The position numbers and the translations under genes are program-made. A stretch of 64,000 bases of DNA, from positions 5,411 through 69,410 of the forward strand of contig JBCCOK010000026.1 in NCBI GenBank assembly GCA_039025395.1, given 5' to 3'. A model generated the notes under the pieces. That model was not told where the DNA came from. It did no database searches and saw only the letters and a program-made list of their open reading frames with translations. The stretch comes from Hoeflea_A sp039025395 (GTDB lineage: Bacteria > Pseudomonadota > Alphaproteobacteria > Rhizobiales > Rhizobiaceae). Of this stretch, positions 27,395 through 36,529 are shown one piece after another (the stretch's first letter is position 1; each line of letters starts with the position of its first letter).

Positions 27395-28602
27395 AATCGG
27401 CCGTCTGCTGCCATTGCTGCCGGTTCGCGCGCAAACGCGCCGAGCGCTAGCGACGCGGCGCCGACGCCCGATTGAGACAGCCGCTCTCCCATGGCCGACA
27501 GCGCCATGTCAATGCTGCCAAGACAGCCCAATATGGTCGGTGGATTGATGTGCCCCATATGGCCGATGCGGATAGTCTCTTCTGCCCGATGGCCAATTCC
27601 ACTGCCGACCGTCACGCCGCAATGGTGCGCACAAAACGCTATGATATTGCGCGCACGTTCGCCCTCAAAGCGAAATACGGAGACCGAATTCGAACGGTCC
27701 GCAGGATCGTCGACATTGAACGTCGCACCGGCTTCCTGCCATACGTCAATGGCGGCGCGTGTTGCGGACCCCAGCGCCGCATGACGGTGATAGATTGACG
27801 GCAGTCCCTCCTCGAAAATCATCTTGAGCGCTTCCTGCAGGCCGAAAAGCAATTGTTCGGGCGGTGTTCCGCAATACTTCTGGTAGTGGACCTTGCCGTC
27901 GCGCGCGGTCCAGTCCCAATAGGGGGTCCGCAATCCGGCTGTCCTGTGGGCCGCCTTGGCATTCGGACTGACGGCCGTAAATCCAAGGCCGGCCGGTGAC
28001 ATGAGACCCTTTTGCGATCCCGCCAGCGCAACATCGACCCGCCAGCCGTCAAAATCGAACGGCATGGTTCCAAGAGAGGCCATCGCATCAATCAGCAAAA
28101 GCGCGCCGTGGCCGGCTGCATCAATCGCGGCGCGTAGGGCTGCAATGTCGTTTGCCACTCCGCTTGCCGTGTCCACCTGGACTGCAAGAATTCCGGAAAT
28201 GGACTGTTCCGGGTCCCGGCGCAGACGCTCTTCGACCTTTCCCATATCTATGGCCGAACCCCAATCGGTCGGCAGGACTTCGACTTCAAGCCCCAGCTTG
28301 GCACCCATCTCGCCCCATCCGACGGCAAAACGGCCTGATTCAAGCACCAGGATCCTGTCTCCGCGGGAGAAAACATTTGTCAATGCCGCCTCCCAGGCGC
28401 CATGGCCATTGGCGGCGTAGATATAGGTGTCGCTTTGTGTTCCGAAGACATGCTTCAGCCCCCGCTGACAATCGTCGGTAACTTCGAGCATCGGCCCTGA
28501 ATAGATGTCCATCGCGGCCCGGTGCATGGCGTTAAGCACCCGATCGGGAAGGATCGAGGGTCCCGGGATCAAGACGAATTCGGGACCGTTGGCAAGTGTC
28601 AT
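27391..28602 (-). CDS. Class V aminotransferase (alanine/serine-glyoxylate aminotransferase family)
   Basis: 403 residues from the ATG at 28602, which follows AAGGAAAGCGAAG; an upstream in-frame ATG would add 75 residues with no similarity. The PLP lysine is K198 in AGSQKGLMSP, and the N-terminal LIPGPSILPDRVL is the standard opening of the AGT/SGAT/PucG group. These enzymes transfer an amino group to glyoxylate from serine, alanine or ureidoglycine. It converges on the aldehyde dehydrogenase gene and is divergent from the racemase-like gene. It could process a glyoxylate or aldehyde product of the neighbouring pathways. Donor amino acid unknown. Confidence 0.85.
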   Translation of the reverse strand: MTLANGPEFVLIPGPSILPDRVLNAMHRAAMDIYSGPMLEVTDDCQRGLKHVFGTQSDTYIYAANGHGAWEAALTNVFSRGDRILVLESGRFAVGWGEMGAKLGLEVEVLPTDWGSAIDMGKVEERLRRDPEQSISGILAVQVDTASGVANDIAALRAAIDAAGHGALLLIDAMASLGTMPFDFDGWRVDVALAGSQKGLMSPAGLGFTAVSPNAKAAHRTAGLRTPYWDWTARDGKVHYQKYCGTPPEQLLFGLQEALKMIFEEGLPSIYHRHAALGSATRAAIDVWQEAGATFNVDDPADRSNSVSVFRFEGERARNIIAFCAHHCGVTVGSGIGHRAEETIRIGHMGHINPPTILGCLGSIDMALSAMGERLSQSGVGAASLALGAFAREPAAMAADGRF

Positions 28603-28801
28603 TTCTTCGCTTTCCTTTTCAAATCGAACGGAACCATATTTCGATCTGCGCCAATGGCAAGTCGATTCCGATTGACGAATGCCGATAGGTCCTTCTCCTT
28701 GAAGCAAATCCGGAAGCTTGTGCCATTTACCGGATCTGTCGAACTGATAGGCTGTCGGGCTATCGGACCTGATCACGTCAACCGGCGACGGGAACACACC
28801 T

Positions 28802-29476
28802 ATGCATATCGGTCTAATCGGCGGCATCGGACCCGCTGCGACGGAGCTTTACTACCGCGAACTGGTGAAGGCCTTCGCTGCTGCCCAGAAGACACTTGAG
28901 CTGACCATCGTGAACGCAAGCACGCAAGATCTTGCGCGCAATCTTGACAGGGATGCGCGGAACGACCAGGCGGAGATCTTTCTGAAGTTCGTCAAGCGCC
29001 TCGAGGCCGCAGGCGCCGATACTGCAGTGGTCACGTCGCTTGGCGGGCACTTCTGCATCAAGGAACTTGAGGCGATCTCACCGCTGCCCCTTATCAACGC
29101 GCTTCCCGCGCTTGATGCCTATTTCGGCGCTCATGGTTTCAAGAAGATCGGTCTTATCGGTACGCGGAACGTCATGGAAAGCCGCTTTTACGGCAGTGTC
29201 GCATCTGTCGAGATCCTTGTCCCGGAGGGCGAAGAACTGCAGGCAACGCATGACAATTACGTGGCCATTGCGACGCGCGGCGCCGCTACGCAGGCGCAGA
29301 GAGATTTCTTCATATCAATGGGCGAAAAGCTCTGCCTGCAGCGGGGCGCCGATGCTGTCGCGCTCGGCGGAACGGATCTGTTCGTGGCATTTGACGGTAT
29401 GAATTGCGGATATCCTGTGATCGATTGTGCAAAAGTGCATGTGGACGCCATCGTCACGCGCGCCATCGGCGGTTAA
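28802..29476 (+). CDS. Aspartate/glutamate racemase family protein without the catalytic cysteine pair
   Basis: 224 residues. The start MHIGLIGGIGPAATELYYRE is typical of the Asp/Glu/hydantoin racemase superfamily. In canonical enzymes two cysteines act as acid and base, in CNTAH- and GCTE-like motifs. Here the first motif reads TSLGGH (78-83) and the second GGTD (189-192), so both positions lack Cys. The protein may be a non-racemase member such as a decarboxylase or isomerase, or an inactive homologue. It is transcribed away from the aminotransferase gene with 199 bases between. Function unassigned. Confidence 0.8.
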   Translation: MHIGLIGGIGPAATELYYRELVKAFAAAQKTLELTIVNASTQDLARNLDRDARNDQAEIFLKFVKRLEAAGADTAVVTSLGGHFCIKELEAISPLPLINALPALDAYFGAHGFKKIGLIGTRNVMESRFYGSVASVEILVPEGEELQATHDNYVAIATRGAATQAQRDFFISMGEKLCLQRGADAVALGGTDLFVAFDGMNCGYPVIDCAKVHVDAIVTRAIGG

Positions 29477-29669
29477 AGATCAAACAAAAATCGGCCGGCC
29501 GACGATCCCTGATGAAAACCCTGGTTTCGCAGCCGTGAAATCATCCGTGACCCAACCATGCATCGGTTTCAGTCGTCTGGCACCACGCGTCAATCAAGCC
29601 AGCGAGAGCAGTTGCAATCTGCATTGACGGCAGTATCGTCGTTCGGAAAGGCTGCGGGAGGAACAAGCA

Positions 29670-30884
29670 ATGGCCAAAGACGCGAACATTTTGAAAGAGT
29701 CCGGCAAACCGCTCTTCTTCGAGGTTGCCAACCCGCAACAGATCGGGTTTGCGGCGCCTGATATTCGCGACGGTAGAGGCGAAGCGGTCCGGGTCGCCGT
29801 GCGATCGCTAACGGTGATGCAAAAAGAGGCCCTTGTTGCTTCGGCGCGTACCGGGAAGGTGTGGCGCCTCGCGTCGGATGAGGGTGCTTATCTGGACGGC
29901 CATGACTATGCACCATGCCCGCTATCCTTTCTCTCGACCGGGATGGTGTGCAGCTACATGAACGAAATCCTCGCCCTGGCCGAACGGCGTGGAATTTCGA
30001 TCCGCAAAATCACGCTCGTCCAGGACAACTACTACACCATGAAAGGCTCTGCACTGCAGGGTACCATGACCGGCGGTGCGGAGAATATCGACCTCGAAGC
30101 GATCATCGATTGCGACACCGACAATGCGACACTGACCAGCCTGATCTACGATGCTGTCGCCGCCTCCCCGCTCAACGGTCTGATGCGCGGAGAGAAGGAA
30201 AGCCTTTTCAGTCTCGTCCACAATGGCCGGCAAATCGACAATGGCGACGCCCGGCCGATCGGCGGCAGCGCTCTACCGGACCCGGGCGACACCTTCGGCC
30301 AAATCGAGATCGGTGATGGTGACTGGTCCGGCCTGATACGGCACACAGGCAAGATGACGGCAAAGACGGAAGAGGCAACGACGCTCGCCGGCGGTTCGCT
30401 CACCGACCAGCAGAACCGGCGGCTGCATCCGCGCGTCATTTGCACGTTGCGGCCGGACGGCATGAAGGAGATCGAACAGCACCTGTTCAACCCGCACGGC
30501 TCGATCTTCAGGTTCCTGAGCGAGGAAGCGCCTGAAAATGGCGGGAAAGGCCGTGCGCCCGATGCCTGTTCCTATATTGCGGCAGGTATCGGCTTTTGCT
30601 TCATGACGCAGTTCGGCCGCTACGCGAAGATCGTCAAAAAACCGCTGGACGAGTACCGGATCATTCAGGATTTTCATGCGACGCTCGGCGGCGCGTCAGG
30701 TGGTACAGGACGCGCCGGTGAAGCCGACCCGCTTGAAACCCATTGCTATCTCTTCTCGGAACACGACGACGAATTTGCCCGAAAGTGTCTCGACATGTCC
30801 GAACAGACCTGTTTCCTGCATGCCTTTTGCCGAACAGACCTGAAAGCACGCGTAAAGGTCACACGCGAAAGCCAAGTGGCATAA
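29670..30884 (+). CDS. Large OsmC-family protein with two OsmC-like halves
   Basis: 404 residues, roughly twice a typical OsmC/Ohr protein. The N-terminal half has APCPLSFLSTGM (C83) and the C-terminal half has DACSYIAAGIGFCFMTQFGR; both resemble the Cys-bearing central helix of OsmC. Further cysteines cluster in ETHCYLFSEHDDEF and the C-terminal SEQTCFLHAFC. OsmC/Ohr proteins reduce organic hydroperoxides through a Cys pair, so a thiol redox role is possible. The gene has a strong GGGAGGA site and stands alone, 193 bases after the racemase-like gene. The reaction for this long subfamily is not known to me. Confidence 0.75.
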   Translation: MAKDANILKESGKPLFFEVANPQQIGFAAPDIRDGRGEAVRVAVRSLTVMQKEALVASARTGKVWRLASDEGAYLDGHDYAPCPLSFLSTGMVCSYMNEILALAERRGISIRKITLVQDNYYTMKGSALQGTMTGGAENIDLEAIIDCDTDNATLTSLIYDAVAASPLNGLMRGEKESLFSLVHNGRQIDNGDARPIGGSALPDPGDTFGQIEIGDGDWSGLIRHTGKMTAKTEEATTLAGGSLTDQQNRRLHPRVICTLRPDGMKEIEQHLFNPHGSIFRFLSEEAPENGGKGRAPDACSYIAAGIGFCFMTQFGRYAKIVKKPLDEYRIIQDFHATLGGASGGTGRAGEADPLETHCYLFSEHDDEFARKCLDMSEQTCFLHAFCRTDLKARVKVTRESQVA

Positions 30885-30951
30885 TCGGCGGGTAAACCCG
30901 TTCCGGTCGTGGTCAATTTAACCTCCACCCACGGGCACCGATACAATCGCC

Positions 30952-31806
30952 TCACGTCACTCGTAAGAGATGGCGCAGCGCTTCGACCTTGGGCGATTTC
31001 ACGTTCTTTTGCCAGATCATCAGCGTGCGCAGCTTGTTCTGGCCGCTTGGGAGCCGGGTCACCCGCAGGCGCTTCTTTTCCGGGAAAGTCGATATCACGC
31101 TCTCTGGAACAAGTGCCGCGCCCATGCCCGTCAGCACGCAACCCAGCATCGCGTGGTAGGAGCCGAGCTCGACTGTCCGCTCCGGCAGTTCGTTTCGCTG
31201 TGCATACCACTCCTCAAGACGCCGGCGGTGCGGACAGCCATGTTCGAAAACGATGACGGTGCGCGGTACCGGTGACGTCTCGTCGATCAGCGGATGGTCC
31301 AGTGATGTCACGATGACCGGCTCCTCCTGAAAGGCGACAACCCAGTCGAACTTTGCCTCGGCGATGGGCTCGGCGACGAGAGCGGCATCGATCTCGCCGG
31401 CGAGAAGGGCGTTGGCGAGCTGGCTTGGGTTTCCGGTGCGCATTTCCAGGACGACATCCGGGTATTTTTCGCTGAATGTCGACAACGGCCCCGGCAGGCG
31501 AACCGCTGCCGTGCTCTCCATCGAACCCAGGCGAAACAGACCGCGCGGGCGGTTTTCGTGCAGCGCGCCTTCGGCTTCGTCGGCAAGGGCGAGCAACCGC
31601 CTCGAATAATCCAGCAATGTGCGTCCCGACGGCGTCAGCACGAGTTTCTTGCCCTGACGGTCGAACAGTTTGGTTTGCAGGCGATCTTCCAACTGGCGGA
31701 TCCGCGTTGTCACGTTGGACTGCACGCGGTTCAGCCGTTCGGCGGCACGGGTAATGCCGCCCTCTTCGACCACGGCAGTAAAGATGCGCAGGTCACTTAA
31801 CTCCAT
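30952..31806 (-). CDS. LysR family transcriptional regulator
   Basis: 284 residues. The N-terminal helix-turn-helix is intact: LRIFTAVVEEGGITRAAERL (6-25) followed by VQSNVTTRIRQLEDRL. The effector domain runs from about residue 88 to the end. It is divergent from the DUF1330 gene, with an ATC-N9-GAT LysR box only three bases from its own start, which suggests autoregulation and control of the DUF1330 gene. It converges on the OsmC-family gene. Confidence 0.92.
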   Translation of the reverse strand: MELSDLRIFTAVVEEGGITRAAERLNRVQSNVTTRIRQLEDRLQTKLFDRQGKKLVLTPSGRTLLDYSRRLLALADEAEGALHENRPRGLFRLGSMESTAAVRLPGPLSTFSEKYPDVVLEMRTGNPSQLANALLAGEIDAALVAEPIAEAKFDWVVAFQEEPVIVTSLDHPLIDETSPVPRTVIVFEHGCPHRRRLEEWYAQRNELPERTVELGSYHAMLGCVLTGMGAALVPESVISTFPEKKRLRVTRLPSGQNKLRTLMIWQKNVKSPKVEALRHLLRVT

Positions 31807-31808
31807 CT

Positions 31809-31823
31809 ATCTCTCCGAGAGAT
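31809..31823. promoter_or_regulatory. LysR-type box ATC-N9-GAT
   Basis: ATCTCTCCGAGAGAT is a perfect 6-base-arm inverted repeat that fits the ATC-N9-GAT form of LysR-type boxes. It lies directly upstream of the LysR start, in the divergent promoter shared with the DUF1330 gene. Confidence 0.6.
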
Positions 31824-31932
31824 TATTATTATCTTTATTATTCATTTTTTTACGTACTTGAAAAGAACTATACGCCTGTCGGTGCGGGCGATGGACCCCT
31901 GCCGGAATTCTCAATCTGAAACGGAGATGATG

Positions 31933-32220
31933 ATGTCCAAAGGATATTGGGTTGTGCGTGTATCTGTCAGAAATGCTGAAGACTATCCGCAATATCTCGC
32001 CGCTGCAAAACCGGCATTCGACAAGTTCGGTGCCAGCTTTCTTGTTCGGGGCGGCCGCTACACGGCACCGGAAGGCGTTGCGCGCGACCGTAACGTGGTC
32101 GTTGAGTTTCGCGACTACGACACGGCGCTGGCCTGTTACCAATCGCCGGAATACAGCGCCGCGCGCAAGATTCGTATGGCCAATGCGGAAGCCGATTTTC
32201 TGGTGGTTGAAGGCACGTAA
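31933..32220 (+). CDS. DUF1330 family protein
   Basis: 95 residues of the small dimeric alpha/beta-barrel family DUF1330. Visible motifs are GYWVVRVSV at the start, FLVRGGRYTAPEG in the middle and VVEFRDYDTALACYQSPEY near the end, the last being the hallmark. The ATG at 31933 is preferred over those at 31927 and 31930 because GGAG lies six bases upstream. It is divergent from the LysR gene and followed by a strong terminator, so it is probably a single-gene unit under that LysR protein. Biochemical role unknown. Confidence 0.88.
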   Translation: MSKGYWVVRVSVRNAEDYPQYLAAAKPAFDKFGASFLVRGGRYTAPEGVARDRNVVVEFRDYDTALACYQSPEYSAARKIRMANAEADFLVVEGT

Positions 32221-32228
32221 TGTTTTGT

Positions 32229-32260
32229 GGCGATCGCTGAAACGATCGCCGCCTCCTTTT
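32229..32260 (+). terminator. Rho-independent terminator after the DUF1330 gene
   Basis: GGCGATCG-N6-CGATCGCC, a perfect 8-bp stem with a 6-base loop, followed by GCCTCCTTTT. It begins nine bases after the stop codon. Confidence 0.65.
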
Positions 32261-32436
32261 CGTTCGCTTGGCAACCCTTGATCGAATACCGGCTCGCTTG
32301 TGAACGGTCTGTTTTACGAAGTGTTCTTATTCTAAACAGGGAGCCTACCTAAGTAGAGGAAGCTCGGGATTGGTTTGTGCGAGAACTTCCGCCCGGCGAT
32401 CGCGAGACGCAAAGACCTACATCTACGGAGGCTAAA

Positions 32437-33372
32437 TTGAGTTGGAACCCTGCCATTGAACCCCAGTGCCCCAGCGCCGGAAGCGTCGATTCCATTGAAA
32501 CGCTGATCGTGCCAAGAGCACGTGATCTGGGCGGTTTTGAAGTTCGCCGTGCGCTGCCATCACCGAAGAGGCAGCTGGTCGGACCATTTATTTTTTTCGA
32601 CCAGATGGGCCCGGCGGAGTTTCTGACCAATCAGGGGATCGATGTACGCCCGCACCCTCATATCGGGCTCGCGACAGTTACCTATCTCTACGAAGGTGAG
32701 TTTCAACACCGCGATTCGCTTGGCACCAACCAGATGATCTATCCGGGCGAGGTCAACTGGATGATCGCAGGCAACGGCGTCACGCACTCCGAGCGCACCA
32801 GCGAGGAAACACGGCAGGGGGCGAGCAAACTCTTCGGCATTCAGACATGGGTGGCGCTGCCGGAAAATGCAGAAGAAACGGAGGCCGGCTTCGAGCATCA
32901 CGGCCAAGAGGCCCTGCCATTCCTCACGGGCGAAGGCAAAGAGGTACGGCTTATCATCGGCAATGCATGGGGCGAGCGCGCACCGACGAAGACATTCACG
33001 GACATGTTCTACGCGGATGTCGTAATGGAGGCCGATGCGACCATACCGATGCCAGACAATCATGAAGACCGTGGCGTTTACATCACCCAAGGGTCGGTCG
33101 AGATTGCGGGCGATCGTTATGAAGCAGGCCAGATGATGGTTTTCCGGCCGGGCGACGACATCACTGTCAAGGCTGGTCCGACAGGCGCGCGGCTGATGAT
33201 GCTGGGCGGTGAAACGCTGAACGGACCGCGCTATATCTGGTGGAACTTCGTGGCCTCTTCGAAAGAAAAGATCGAGGCGGCAAAAGAAGCCTGGGCCGAG
33301 GGCGACTGGGAGCACGGACGCTTCCAACTGCCACCGGACGACCGCGGCGAGTTCATACCGCTGCCCGATTGA
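32437..33372 (+). CDS. Pirin family protein (longer paralogue)
   Basis: 311 residues from a TTG start that has ACGGAGG five bases upstream; the upstream open frame has no ribosome site. The N-terminal cupin includes RPHPHIGLATVTYLYEGEF with metal-binding His residues and WMIAGNGVTHSER. The C-terminal pirin domain has GDRYEAGQMMVFRPGDD. Pirins are iron-containing cupins; some oxidise flavonols, others have regulatory roles. It lies 10 bases upstream of a second, shorter pirin gene, so the two are cotranscribed. Function in this organism is not inferable. Confidence 0.87.
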   Translation: MSWNPAIEPQCPSAGSVDSIETLIVPRARDLGGFEVRRALPSPKRQLVGPFIFFDQMGPAEFLTNQGIDVRPHPHIGLATVTYLYEGEFQHRDSLGTNQMIYPGEVNWMIAGNGVTHSERTSEETRQGASKLFGIQTWVALPENAEETEAGFEHHGQEALPFLTGEGKEVRLIIGNAWGERAPTKTFTDMFYADVVMEADATIPMPDNHEDRGVYITQGSVEIAGDRYEAGQMMVFRPGDDITVKAGPTGARLMMLGGETLNGPRYIWWNFVASSKEKIEAAKEAWAEGDWEHGRFQLPPDDRGEFIPLPD

Positions 33373-33382
33373 GGTCTGCGCA

Positions 33383-34072
33383 ATGGCATTGCTACACGAT
33401 AAATCCATCCGTGGTCGAACCCAGATGGGATGGCTGGACAGCTTTCACACATTCTCTTTCGGCGGCTTCAACGATCCGTCACGCATGGGACACCGGGCGC
33501 TGCGGGTTATCAATGAAGACCGTGTGATCTCGGGCTCAGGCTTCGGTGCGCACGAACATCACAATATGGATATCGTCACCTATGTGATTTCCGGCGCGCT
33601 GAAACACGAGGACTCGCTGGGCAACGGGTCAGTTATCTCTCCGGGAGAAATCCAACGCATGTCTGCCGGGACGGGCATACGTCATTCGGAAATGAATGCT
33701 TCGGATACTGATCCGGTTCATTTTTTGCAGATCTGGATCATCCCGGATACGCAAGGCGTCGAGCCGTCCTACGAACAGAAGCCGATCCCCGACGAACTCG
33801 TCGACGGAAAATTGGGCCTCGTTGCCGGACGGGGCGGCGTCGTTTCACTGAACTCAGACAACCAGCTCCATCTTTGCAAACTTTCTGACGCAGAGACGGT
33901 CGAGCATGCGTTCGCGCCTGGAAGAGCGGGCTTTATTCAGATCGTGGACGGCATGGTCGAGATCGAAGGCGAGCGGCTGTCAGCCGGTGACGGGCTGCAA
34001 TTTTCAGACCGCGAGGTCTGCACAATCAAAGCGCTTTCAGACTGCGAAATCCTGTTGTTTGATCTTGCCTAA
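33383..34072 (+). CDS. Pirin family protein (YhhW-like, shorter paralogue)
   Basis: 229 residues. The opening GWLDSFHTFSFGGFNDPSRM and the metal-binding FGAHEHHNMDIVTYV are typical of YhhW-type pirins with quercetin 2,3-dioxygenase activity in E. coli. The block RMSAGTGIRHSEMN supplies further ligands. It follows the longer pirin and precedes a DUF5996 gene with 12 bases between. All three likely form one operon. Native substrate unknown. Confidence 0.88.
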   Translation: MALLHDKSIRGRTQMGWLDSFHTFSFGGFNDPSRMGHRALRVINEDRVISGSGFGAHEHHNMDIVTYVISGALKHEDSLGNGSVISPGEIQRMSAGTGIRHSEMNASDTDPVHFLQIWIIPDTQGVEPSYEQKPIPDELVDGKLGLVAGRGGVVSLNSDNQLHLCKLSDAETVEHAFAPGRAGFIQIVDGMVEIEGERLSAGDGLQFSDREVCTIKALSDCEILLFDLA

Positions 34073-34084
34073 AGGACCAATCGA

Positions 34085-34999
34085 ATGAGCGATACTCTGT
34101 TTCCCGCCCTGCCCTACAGCGAGTGGGTGAAAACGAAAGAAACGCTGCATCTTTTTCTGCAGATGATCGGGAAGGTCCGCATGGTAGCGCATCCCAAGCA
34201 ACATCACTGGTGGCACGTGACGCTGTATCCGTCAGCCCGCGGCCTGACCACTGGCCGCATTCCCCTTGACTCTGGCGGCTTCCAGATCGACTTCGATTTT
34301 CTCGACCATGCGGTCCGGGTGTCCAAGAACGACGGGCGCATGGAGCAATTCGACGTGCGGGGTCTGTCAGTTGCGGGTTTTTACGAAGCGCTTTTTGCAG
34401 CTTTGAAGGCTCTGGGCATCGAGCTGACCATCAATACCATGCCCTATGACAATGTCAGCACAACACCTTTTGAACAGGATCATGCGCGTTCGACCTATGA
34501 CGCCGAGGCCGTGTCGCGTTTTTGGCACGCGCTGTGTTCCATCGCATCGGTGTTTGAACGATATCGCGGTGAATTTTATGGCAAGCAGACCCCTGCCCAC
34601 ATCTATTGGCATTCTTTCGACCTTGCGGTCACGCGGTTTTCCGGAGCGGCTGCGCCGTTGGCCAATGCGCGCACGAACGCCGACAGGGAGGCCTATTCCC
34701 ACGAAGTCATTTCAGTCGGGTTCTGGCCCGGGGACGACACATTCCCGCATGCCGCGTTTTACGGCTACGCCTATCCGGAACCGGAAGGGCTGAACGAGGT
34801 CGTGCTCAAGCCTGACGCTGCCGCGTGGGGGGACAAAAACGGCGGTGCCCTTGCGGTCCTCACCTATGATGATATGCGCCGGCAGGCGGATCCGGCCGGT
34901 GCGCTGCTTGCATTCCTGAACAGCGTTTACGAAGGTGCTGCGCAAAAGGCCGGTTGGGACACAAAAACGTTCAAGCACGTCTACAGCGATCAGTCCTGA
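34085..34999 (+). CDS. DUF5996 family protein
   Basis: 304 residues. I recognise the DUF5996 pattern from the start LPYSEWVKTKETLHLFLQ, the QHHWWHVTLYP block and the central THIYWHSFDLA-like segment AHIYWHSFDLAVTRFSG. The ending contains FLNSVYEGAAQKAGWD. No signal peptide or membrane segment is apparent, so it is probably cytoplasmic. AAAGGA is the ribosome site. The 3' end overlaps the convergent 6-phosphogluconate dehydrogenase gene by ten bases. No biochemical function is known to me for the family. Confidence 0.82.
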   Translation: MSDTLFPALPYSEWVKTKETLHLFLQMIGKVRMVAHPKQHHWWHVTLYPSARGLTTGRIPLDSGGFQIDFDFLDHAVRVSKNDGRMEQFDVRGLSVAGFYEALFAALKALGIELTINTMPYDNVSTTPFEQDHARSTYDAEAVSRFWHALCSIASVFERYRGEFYGKQTPAHIYWHSFDLAVTRFSGAAAPLANARTNADREAYSHEVISVGFWPGDDTFPHAAFYGYAYPEPEGLNEVVLKPDAAAWGDKNGGALAVLTYDDMRRQADPAGALLAFLNSVYEGAAQKAGWDTKTFKHVYSDQS

Positions 35000-36411
35000 T
35001 TGTTTCCCCATGGGCCGTGATGGGCGCCCTCGGCGTCAACCCGCTCGAAGGAATGGGCGCCGAAAAAATCGCGTTGCGCCTGAATCATATCGGAGGTCGA
35101 ACGGCCCGTGCGCATCATATCGAAATAGGCCAGACCCGCCGACAGGGCCGGCGCAGGATTGCCAGACAGCGCGGCATGGCCGACAACTGATCTCAGATCG
35201 GCCTGGCAACGTTTCATGATCGCGGCAAAAAACGGCGCGAACATGAGGTTTTCAACGCCGCCGCTCTCCATTGCTTCCGCCATGTCATTCAACAGCGTCG
35301 AGCGGATGATACATCCGGCGCGCCACACGCGGGCGATATCGGTCATGGGCAGCGACCATCCGAAAGCATCGGATGCGCGCGCCAACATTTCGAAACCCTG
35401 CGCGTAACAGGCGACCTTGCCAGCGAGCAAGGCACTCTCCAGCCCCCCAACTGAGACTTCTTCAGCATCGAGTTTTTGCGGCGCAGCGCCAAATATGCCC
35501 TCGCCCATGCGGCGTTCGTCAAGCCGTGCGGAGAGGTTGCGGGCAGCCACGGCGGCCTCGATTGCCGTCACCGGGGCACCCAGATGCTGCGCTTCAACAA
35601 CCGTCCAGCGGCCGGTGCCCTTCTGGCCGGCGCGGTCAAGCACGATGTCGAGCACCGGCTGGCCGGTCTGAGGATCAAAGGTTCTTGCGATCGCTGCTGA
35701 AATCTCGATCAGATAGGATTTGAGCGGCCCTTCGTTCCATGCTTCGAACACTTCGGCGATCGCCTTCATGTCGAGGCCGAGACCGTAACGCATCACGCCA
35801 TAGACTTCGGCAATCATTTGCATGTCGGCATATTCAATGCCGTTGTGCACCATCTTGACGAAATGCCCGGCACCGCCCTCGCCCATCCAGGTGGCGCAGG
35901 GCATGTCGTCATATCTGGCCGCAATGGCGGCCAGCACCGGCGCCACGCGATCCCATGCCGGCTTAGGCCCGCCGCCCATGATAGACGGGCCATGGCGGGC
36001 ACCTTCCTCACCACCGGAAACGCCGATGCCGAGAAAAAGGTGTGCGTGTTCTTGAGCTTCGACCGCCCGGCGGTTGGTGTCATGGAAATTCGCATTTCCG
36101 GCATCGATAATCAGATCGTCACGATCAAGCAGTGGTCGAAGCGCTGCGACCTGCTGATCGACGACGTCACCCGCCGGCACCATGAGAATGATATTGCGCG
36201 GCCGCTCGATCGCGGCGACGAGATCCGATATTGTTTCGCAAGGTGCGATCCGATCGGCCAGCGGACCGGCATTTGCATGGAACTCCCGAGTCCTTGATGT
36301 TGTGCGGTTGTAGACCGCAACGTCAAATCCTTTTTCGGCGATGTTGAGCGCGAGGCTCGAGCCCATCGTACCAAGTCCGATCAAACCAAGTCCGGGTGAA
36401 GTGTTGCTCAT
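34990..36411 (-). CDS. gnd: 6-phosphogluconate dehydrogenase (decarboxylating)
   Basis: 473 residues, the usual length. It converts 6-phosphogluconate to ribulose 5-phosphate with NADP in the pentose phosphate pathway. The Rossmann motif is GLIGLGTMGSSLALNIAEKG near the N-terminus. The catalytic Lys and Asn are in GHFVKMVHNGIEY, and IGVSGGEEGARHGPS is the substrate-binding block. The LacI gene upstream on the same strand (118 bases) is a candidate regulator. The C-terminal tail is longer in His residues than most relatives. Confidence 0.95.
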   Translation of the reverse strand: MSNTSPGLGLIGLGTMGSSLALNIAEKGFDVAVYNRTTSRTREFHANAGPLADRIAPCETISDLVAAIERPRNIILMVPAGDVVDQQVAALRPLLDRDDLIIDAGNANFHDTNRRAVEAQEHAHLFLGIGVSGGEEGARHGPSIMGGGPKPAWDRVAPVLAAIAARYDDMPCATWMGEGGAGHFVKMVHNGIEYADMQMIAEVYGVMRYGLGLDMKAIAEVFEAWNEGPLKSYLIEISAAIARTFDPQTGQPVLDIVLDRAGQKGTGRWTVVEAQHLGAPVTAIEAAVAARNLSARLDERRMGEGIFGAAPQKLDAEEVSVGGLESALLAGKVACYAQGFEMLARASDAFGWSLPMTDIARVWRAGCIIRSTLLNDMAEAMESGGVENLMFAPFFAAIMKRCQADLRSVVGHAALSGNPAPALSAGLAYFDMMRTGRSTSDMIQAQRDFFGAHSFERVDAEGAHHGPWGNNQD

Positions 36412-36529
36412 TGTTGGTGAAGCTCCGCGCTGTTGAGATGGGCGAACTATAGGCCGGTGCCGAGCAACATCAAAAGGACTTTCAGACCCCAGAAGTGATC
36501 CTGCTGCACTTCACGCATCGGTCATTTCA

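Noticed and set aside
29491..29502. TCGGCCGGCCGA palindrome after the racemase-like gene
   Set aside because: Fully symmetrical without a loop and with no T tract on the + strand. GC-rich palindromes of this kind are common by chance, so no function is claimed.
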